From an uncultured Eubacteriales bacterium (GTDB lineage Bacteria > Bacillota > Clostridia > Oscillospirales > Oscillospiraceae), in NCBI GenBank assembly GCA_900544975.1, contig UQXI01000025.1:1-44905 (forward strand): 44,905 nt of DNA. The letters run 5' to 3'. The notes beneath the pieces are model-generated. The model was not told the origin of the DNA, made no database searches, and was given only the letters and a program-made list of their open reading frames with translations. This document shows positions 40,180 to 44,905 of this stretch, piece after piece. A program made the translations under genes and the position numbers. Position 1 is the stretch's first letter. Every line of letters starts with the position of its first letter.

Positions 40180-41517
40180 TCATATGGACTCCTGCGGGCA
40201 GCCTGCCGGAAGAATGACCTCTGCCGTAAACTGCCCTGCCTCCTGCCTCCGCCGGAAGCAGCCGTCCATGGAGGTCAGCAGCTTTTCACAGGTTTGCAGT
40301 CCGATTTTGGTGCTCTCCACCCGCCCCGCCGTAGCGCGGACATAGTTGGAAATGCACACATGGAGCTCGTCTCCCGCCCAGAAGGAGGACAGGGCCACCG
40401 GCCGGGCCGGATCTGCATATTTCAGAACATTGGAAAACAGATTGTCGAAAATGCGCCGCAAATGCTGCACATCCACCTGGATGGGGCGGCTCTCCGCCAG
40501 GCTCTCGGTCTGCACCTGATAATCCCGCTCCAGCAGGTCTGCCGTCTCCTCGCCCAACATCTGCTCCAGTAGCGTCCTGGCATCCATCACTTCCAGTTGC
40601 AAAGACGGTTCCGGTTTTCCAAACACCAGGAAATAGGAAAACAGTTCATTGGTCAGCGTCCGCAGCTTCTCCGCCTTTTGGCGGCACACACTCAAATACT
40701 CCTGCTGCTGGACCGGCGTCAGGTTGTCATTCTCCCCCAGAATGTCCAGGTAGCCCATGAGGGTGGTGAGGGGGGTACGCACATCGTGGGAGATGGCGGT
40801 GATGAGCTCCGTATTGGCCCGCCACGCCGTCTCCTCCCGCTGGAGCTTGTCCATAATGGATAGGCGCATGGCGTCCACATCCTCTGCCAGGTCGCCGATT
40901 TCATCCTGGGAGGAGGGGGTGATCTCCAGCGTCAGGTCCCCCTGGCTCACCTGTCGGACCTGCCTGGCCAGACGGCTGATGGAGGAGGTGACCCGGCTGT
41001 TATACAGCAGCATCAAAGCCAAAAAAACCACGCCGCCTGTGGCCACGGCAACCCAATTGACCACAGCGTACAGCTGGTTCTGGGAGAAATCCTGGATTTC
41101 CACCCGATAGGACCCGTCGGTAAAGTTCACGGGGAAGGCATTTTCCACTTCGGCGTTCCCGGCCCGGATCACAAAGCCGCCGTCCGAGCCCACCATCTCC
41201 GCCCCCCAACGGTCCGAATTCAAAATGGCGCCGTTGGCAGAGACCGTCAGCTGAATGTAGGGATGCTCCCGATTCCAGGCGCCAATTTTTTGTACATTGG
41301 TGGAGGAGACCCCCTCCTCCTGCACATACGCCCGGAAGGAGCTGATACTCGCCTGGAGCCGCTGGGCCTGGCGCTTCTCGGAGCAGTATACCTCCTGCAC
41401 CAGGTAGTCTCCCAAGACCCGCAGCGTCAGGCCCAGGGCGACAGCCGCCATGGCCGCCAGGAGCAGCATCGCCAGCAGCTTCAGGCTCAACCGGCGGTAT
41501 GGTTTCCCTTTAGCCAA
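40180..41517 (-). CDS. Sensor histidine kinase
   Basis: A 445-residue kinase with transmembrane segments at ~11-33 and ~150-172 around a ~115-residue external sensing domain, a HAMP domain (SRLARQVRQVSQGDLTLEI), the H-box ISHDVRTPLTTLMGYL (His244) and N-box LFSNVLKYADP. The ATPase C-terminus is less canonical: the glycine-rich lid reads STKIGLQTCEKLL rather than GTGLGL, so nucleotide binding may be altered. It overlaps the regulator gene by eight bases. Confidence 0.88.
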   Translation of the reverse strand: MAKGKPYRRLSLKLLAMLLLAAMAAVALGLTLRVLGDYLVQEVYCSEKRQAQRLQASISSFRAYVQEEGVSSTNVQKIGAWNREHPYIQLTVSANGAILNSDRWGAEMVGSDGGFVIRAGNAEVENAFPVNFTDGSYRVEIQDFSQNQLYAVVNWVAVATGGVVFLALMLLYNSRVTSSISRLARQVRQVSQGDLTLEITPSSQDEIGDLAEDVDAMRLSIMDKLQREETAWRANTELITAISHDVRTPLTTLMGYLDILGENDNLTPVQQQEYLSVCRQKAEKLRTLTNELFSYFLVFGKPEPSLQLEVMDARTLLEQMLGEETADLLERDYQVQTESLAESRPIQVDVQHLRRIFDNLFSNVLKYADPARPVALSSFWAGDELHVCISNYVRATAGRVESTKIGLQTCEKLLTSMDGCFRRRQEAGQFTAEVILPAGCPQESI

Positions 41518-42199
41518 ATTGATACCCCTTTCCCCAAATGGTCCGAATCAGCTTGGGGTTGGCCGGATCCTCCTCCAGCTTTTTGCGCAGGTTCAAAATA
41601 TGGACCATGACGGTGTTGGTGGAGGTGGGCATGTACTTCTCTCCCCAGGCGCCCTCATAGACAGAGCGGACGTCCAGCACCTTTCCCCGGTGGAGGAAAA
41701 AGTATTGGAGGATCTCATATTCCTTACTGGTGAGCTCCACCACCCGGCCATTTTTCACGGCGCAACGGCGGTCCTCATCCAGGTGGAGGCTGGCGTCCAG
41801 AACCTCCTCCCGCTTTCCCTTGTACACCCGGTACCGACGGAGCAGAGAATCCACCTTCATGAGCAGCTCCGACTGAGAAAAGGGCTTTGGCAGGAAGTCG
41901 TCTCCGCCGCTTGCATAGGCAGAGGCCTTGTCTCCCAGCTGGGTCTTGGCCGTGAGGAACAGAATGGGCGCCGTGGAAAAGCTTCGAATGGCCTGACAGG
42001 CCGCGACCCCGTCCATACCGGGCATCATAATGTCCATCAGGATCAGGTCATAGGCCGGATCTGTCCGCAAGCGGCGCACTGCCTCCTCGCCGGAAGCCGC
42101 CTCCACCACCTGGTAGCCCCGGTTCTCCAGCAGGATCCGCAGCAGCTGCCGGATGTCCGGCTCGTCGTCTACTACTAAAATTCGAATGTTGACATCCAT
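41510..42199 (-). CDS. OmpR-family response regulator
   Basis: A 229-residue regulator: DDE at 11-13, phospho-Asp56 in LILMDIMMPGMDG, Lys in DDFLPKPFSQSEL, and a winged helix ending IRTIWGKGYQFG. GGAGGTG lies seven bases before the ATG. Upstream, TTAATAATTCTTAA (around 42254-42268) forms a direct/inverted repeat of the type such regulators bind, which could mean autoregulation (inference). Confidence 0.9.
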   Translation of the reverse strand: MDVNIRILVVDDEPDIRQLLRILLENRGYQVVEAASGEEAVRRLRTDPAYDLILMDIMMPGMDGVAACQAIRSFSTAPILFLTAKTQLGDKASAYASGGDDFLPKPFSQSELLMKVDSLLRRYRVYKGKREEVLDASLHLDEDRRCAVKNGRVVELTSKEYEILQYFFLHRGKVLDVRSVYEGAWGEKYMPTSTNTVMVHILNLRKKLEEDPANPKLIRTIWGKGYQFG

Positions 42200-42278
42200 A
42201 GCACGTCACCTCCAGCTCCATTGTACCACAACTTCAGGGCAAAACCTGGGTTTTTAAGAATTATTAAGGTCAAGTTGT

Positions 42279-42968
42279 TTAAATAAATACTCGTTTGCGA
42301 ATGGCGTCCCCCAAGGGCCGGATGATGCCTGCCAGAATCCAAAACAGGCCCAAGGCAGACAGCACACCCACCGGGTACAAGCTCCAGCGGAACATCTGTC
42401 CGCCAAAGGTAATGCACTGGAACAGCTCTACCAACATGGCAGAGCAACCCACCGCAATGCTGGCCCCGCCAAAAATAAAGAAATAGCCCCGCCGAAGATA
42501 GTGGGTCAGCGCCACCACCGCAGTAGTCAGCACACAAGCAATGCCTGTCACGGGAAAGGCAAAGGAGAGGAACCACCCGCCCCCGTTTTTCAGGTTGATA
42601 TACAGCAAGTACAGCCCCACAGCCACAAAATCCACCGGAAGCAGCAGCACCGGGTTGGGCCGCCGGAACCACAGGGGCAGGGCAAAGAGGGCATAGGCCA
42701 CCGCCAGTCCCCCCAGCACATAGCCGGACCAGGTGACCCGGCCCCACAGCCCCAGATCCACCAGCAGACAGACGACGCCGGCGACCAGTCCAACCACCGT
42801 GAGCAAAAAGCGCATGCTGGTGCGCTCTGGCTCCGGTGCAACCCATTGCTTGGGGTAGAGGGAATCGCCGGACTGTTTTGGAAGCTCCGGATGGTAGGCC
42901 CGCAGACCGCAAAGGGGGCAGCGGGACTCTCCCTCTCCCAGGCGAACGCCGCAGTTCATACAATACAT
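42279..42968 (-). CDS. DUF6320 membrane protein with N-terminal zinc ribbon
   Basis: A 229-residue protein. A zinc ribbon with Cys3, Cys6, Cys17 and Cys20 (MYCMNCG..CPLCG) precedes about six transmembrane helices. It matches the clostridial DUF6320 type, found next to acetyltransferases of the alcohol-acetyltransferase type; function unknown. It starts eight bases after the upstream acetyltransferase-like gene, so the two are an operon. Confidence 0.75.
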   Translation of the reverse strand: MYCMNCGVRLGEGESRCPLCGLRAYHPELPKQSGDSLYPKQWVAPEPERTSMRFLLTVVGLVAGVVCLLVDLGLWGRVTWSGYVLGGLAVAYALFALPLWFRRPNPVLLLPVDFVAVGLYLLYINLKNGGGWFLSFAFPVTGIACVLTTAVVALTHYLRRGYFFIFGGASIAVGCSAMLVELFQCITFGGQMFRWSLYPVGVLSALGLFWILAGIIRPLGDAIRKRVFI

Positions 42969-42976
42969 GGTTTGAA

Positions 42977-44245
42977 TCAGTCCCTTCTTTGGTTGCTCTC
43001 TACGGTGACCTCCAGCCCCAATTCCACCAGTTTGGTGAGGAACCGGCGCTCCAGCTCCGGCTCCCGGAGGCTGCGGATCAGATTGATCCGGGTCCACCCG
43101 CCATAGGAGACCACTCCGCAATTGTTGAAATAGGTGAGCTGAGGCCCAATGATAAAGTCCAAATTGGCCACGTGGGGCGCCAGCTCCTCGGGCAGTTGGG
43201 TCAGCCCCAGGTTGGAGATGTTCAGGGTCCCCTTGCACTCCCCCACAATCCGGTAAGCCAGGCGCATCGCCAGGTTTTTGAATGGGAGCGGCACCACCTT
43301 CATGGCCAGGGCCCGCTCCGGGTTGACGTTGGCAGCCACCCGGGCCGCCATTTGCTGCGGCGTCACCTGCATGGCAAGCTGGCCCTGGATCACCTTGCAC
43401 AGCTCGTCCAAAGTATACGCACCCAGCCGTGGATCCACCCCCACATTTACCGTAAGCGCAAAATTTCGCAACGTCCTGCTTTCAAACAGCCGGCGTAGAT
43501 CCACAGGGATGGTAATTTTGGCCCACTTTTTGCTCCGCCGGGGGCGAAGCTCCAGAATAGCCTCCAGCATCACCGCCGACAGAAAGGCGGTGATGGTCAC
43601 GCCGTATCCCCGGGCCAGATCGCGGAGCGCCCCAGAGTCTATGGTCGCCACGGTGAGATGCAGGAAGCCGTCCGGCTCCCGAATTCCCTGAATGCGGAAG
43701 GCGTTTTCCTCCCGGCGACTCATGGAGACCTGTCCCGCCACCTTCAGGAAGCTGTCCTCCCACTCTGCCGGGTCCGGAGGCATGCGCCAGTCCAACACGC
43801 CAGCTCCCGGCTGGATCTCCCTGCCATCTTGCAGGGAGACATAGGCAGCCGTTAGCGTTTTGAGAAACACCAGGCCGCCATTGCCATCGGTGATGGAGTG
43901 AAAAAACTCCACCGCAATTCGGTTTTGAAAGTACAATACCCGCAGGGCGCAGGTCTCCAGCTCCCGGCTGGTCATATGGATCAGGGGGCAGCCGCTGTCG
44001 GGCCGAACCTGGGGCGGCTCGGGCAGCTGCTCTAAATAGTACCAGAACAGGCCCCGGTGCAGACTCACAAACATGGAGGGAAAGCGGGGCGCCACCAGCG
44101 CCACCGCCTCCTGCAACCGCTGCGGATCCACTGGCTGGCGCAAGGTGGCAGAGAGCCGGAATACATTGCTCCAATCCCGCCGTTTGACTGCGGGAAATAT
44201 TTTGGCGGCGTTGTCCAGCCGCATCCACTTTTGAGGCTCCGGCAT
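42977..44245 (-). CDS. Alcohol-acetyltransferase / condensation-domain-like protein
   Basis: A 422-residue protein with the active-site motif FFHSITDGNGG (HxxxDG) near residue 130, as in CoA-dependent acyltransferases related to alcohol acetyltransferases and peptide-synthetase condensation domains. The C-terminal half has NISNLG and LTYFNNCGVVSYGG, also typical. AAGGAGGAG precedes the ATG at 44245; the frame is open to 44368 without a ribosome site. With the DUF6320 membrane protein it may acylate a lipid or surface molecule (inference). Confidence 0.75.
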   Translation of the reverse strand: MPEPQKWMRLDNAAKIFPAVKRRDWSNVFRLSATLRQPVDPQRLQEAVALVAPRFPSMFVSLHRGLFWYYLEQLPEPPQVRPDSGCPLIHMTSRELETCALRVLYFQNRIAVEFFHSITDGNGGLVFLKTLTAAYVSLQDGREIQPGAGVLDWRMPPDPAEWEDSFLKVAGQVSMSRREENAFRIQGIREPDGFLHLTVATIDSGALRDLARGYGVTITAFLSAVMLEAILELRPRRSKKWAKITIPVDLRRLFESRTLRNFALTVNVGVDPRLGAYTLDELCKVIQGQLAMQVTPQQMAARVAANVNPERALAMKVVPLPFKNLAMRLAYRIVGECKGTLNISNLGLTQLPEELAPHVANLDFIIGPQLTYFNNCGVVSYGGWTRINLIRSLREPELERRFLTKLVELGLEVTVESNQRRD

Positions 44246-44470
44246 ACAAGCTCCTCCTTTGTGTGACGATTGGGTGGCCAGGTAAGGTTCGGCGTAGAGG
44301 GGAAGGGTTGCGGTAACGGGAACCGTTTGGTAGCGGATCTGCCTGCCGGACGGAATGGCCAAGGCCATTCCCTACGAATTTTTATGAAAATGCATCGCTA
44401 GGCAAGTCCACGCTCCCCACCAGAACTCCCTCTCAAATCCATTCGCGCTATCTTACTGCTTCGCCGTAGG

Positions 44471-44821
44471 GGCGGACCCAATGCCAACAGGTTAAGGGCA
44501 CAAGATGCTTCACTATTGTACTGACGCAGAAGTGTCCTGGCTTCCACCTAGGGAAGCCAGTCGGCCAAAGGCTGACTGCTGAGGAACAGAAAAATGTTGC
44601 AATTTGTATGAACTTGTGGGAAAAAGCAGTAAATTTTAACGTTATATTGTTCGTAGATTTCGAACTTTGCGCTGTCGCCATTCCTCATCCGCCCCGCCTT
44701 TGACAGGTCACATTTTCCCAGAAAAAGGCAGCCCACTTATACGATGCCGATGCAGCGAATAATATGGCGTCCTTAACCTGTTGGCATTGGGGGCGGACCC
44801 AATGCCAACAGGTTAAGGGCA
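44471..44821. repeat. MITE-like element with perfect 21-bp terminal inverted repeats
   Basis: A 21-base sequence beginning CCCAATGCCAACAGG (44477-44497) recurs inverted at 44771-44791, framing a 315-base unit. Directly after, the forward copy appears again (44798-44818), making a perfect 21-pair hairpin with loop GGCGGA. A 30-base direct repeat (44471-44500 and 44792-44821) results. Inside lies a hairpin CTGGCTTCC/GGGAAGCCAG (about 44538-44562). No convincing gene is inside. Confidence 0.7.
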
Positions 44822-44866
44822 AAACATAGCAAGGGAAAAAAGGGGACCCAAAAAATCGTCAATGTG

Positions 44867-44892
44867 CACAATTTGTGTTTACCAAAATTGTG
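44867..44892. other. Inverted repeat near the window edge
   Basis: CACAATTT (44867-44874) and AAATTGTG (44885-44892) face each other across ten bases in AT-rich DNA. It could be an operator of a gene beyond the edge; nothing more can be said. Confidence 0.25.
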
Positions 44893-44905
44893 TCATATTA
44901 CAATG

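Noticed and set aside
44448..44681. 77-residue ORF on the minus strand near the window end
   Set aside because: It starts inside the MITE-like unit and reads through its inverted end; no ribosome site.
1..44905. tRNA or rRNA genes
   Set aside because: All gaps were read for cloverleaf and conserved rRNA stretches; none was recognised.

Overview
The window joins DNA from two unrelated Firmicutes. Positions 1 to about 5,900 look like a Lactobacillaceae chromosome, most likely Limosilactobacillus (inference from gene style, codon use and a characteristic palindromic intergenic repeat). They carry the tail of a membrane acyltransferase, a cupin, a response regulator / sensor kinase / D,D-carboxypeptidase set and an NmrA-type oxidoreductase. 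From about 5,900 onward the DNA is that of a GC-rich, spore-forming clostridium of the Oscillospiraceae type. This is supported by the germination protease gpr, zinc-ribbon L33, eukaryote-like ProRS and housekeeping genes such as rplK, rplA, nusG, secE, ychF, rpsT and proS. The seam lies inside what looks like the first half of a transcription terminator, immediately before an intact IS3-family element. An assembly chimera is the simplest reading.

Layout of the clostridial part. 5.9-7.4 kb: IS3 element with an A7 frameshift signal. 7.4-11.4 kb: one large gene with a near-consensus promoter, encoding a calcineurin-like phosphoesterase, a NACHT-type STAND NTPase and ten nearly identical 42-residue WD40 repeats. 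This has the architecture of a bacterial NLR-like conflict or defence protein. 11.5-15 kb: a lipoprotein, then the rpmG-secE-nusG-rplK-rplA operon without rplJL. 15-19.5 kb: ruvX, two half-size TauE/SafE proteins, proS, a small ribbon-helix-helix-like protein and sdaA. 19.5-21.7 kb: an AT-richer accessory island with a PD-(D/E)XK-type nuclease and remnants of a type III methyltransferase and an AbiEi-like antitoxin. 22-27 kb: ychF, an HtrA protease, a cluster of DnaA-box-like 9-mers, gpr and rpsT.

27-36.6 kb holds nine same-strand genes with very short gaps, in transcription order: MoxR ATPase, DUF58 protein, transglutaminase-like membrane protein (interrupted by an in-frame TAG), VanR, VanS, VanW, a VanG-type D-Ala-D-Ser-like ligase, a serine-acetyltransferase-like hexapeptide protein and a VanT-like racemase. 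It resembles a vanG glycopeptide-resistance operon but has no VanXY/VanX/VanY peptidase, and the racemase is soluble. A strong hairpin separates the regulators from vanW and the enzymes. 36.8-44.9 kb: a MntP-type manganese exporter, L-lactate dehydrogenase with a structured leader, a second two-component system with an MBL-fold hydrolase, and an alcohol-acetyltransferase-like/DUF6320 pair. Two non-coding palindromic repeat modules lie at 38.9-39.2 kb and 44.5-44.8 kb.

No tRNA, rRNA or CRISPR array was recognised. All names rest on reading motifs by eye; no database search was run.
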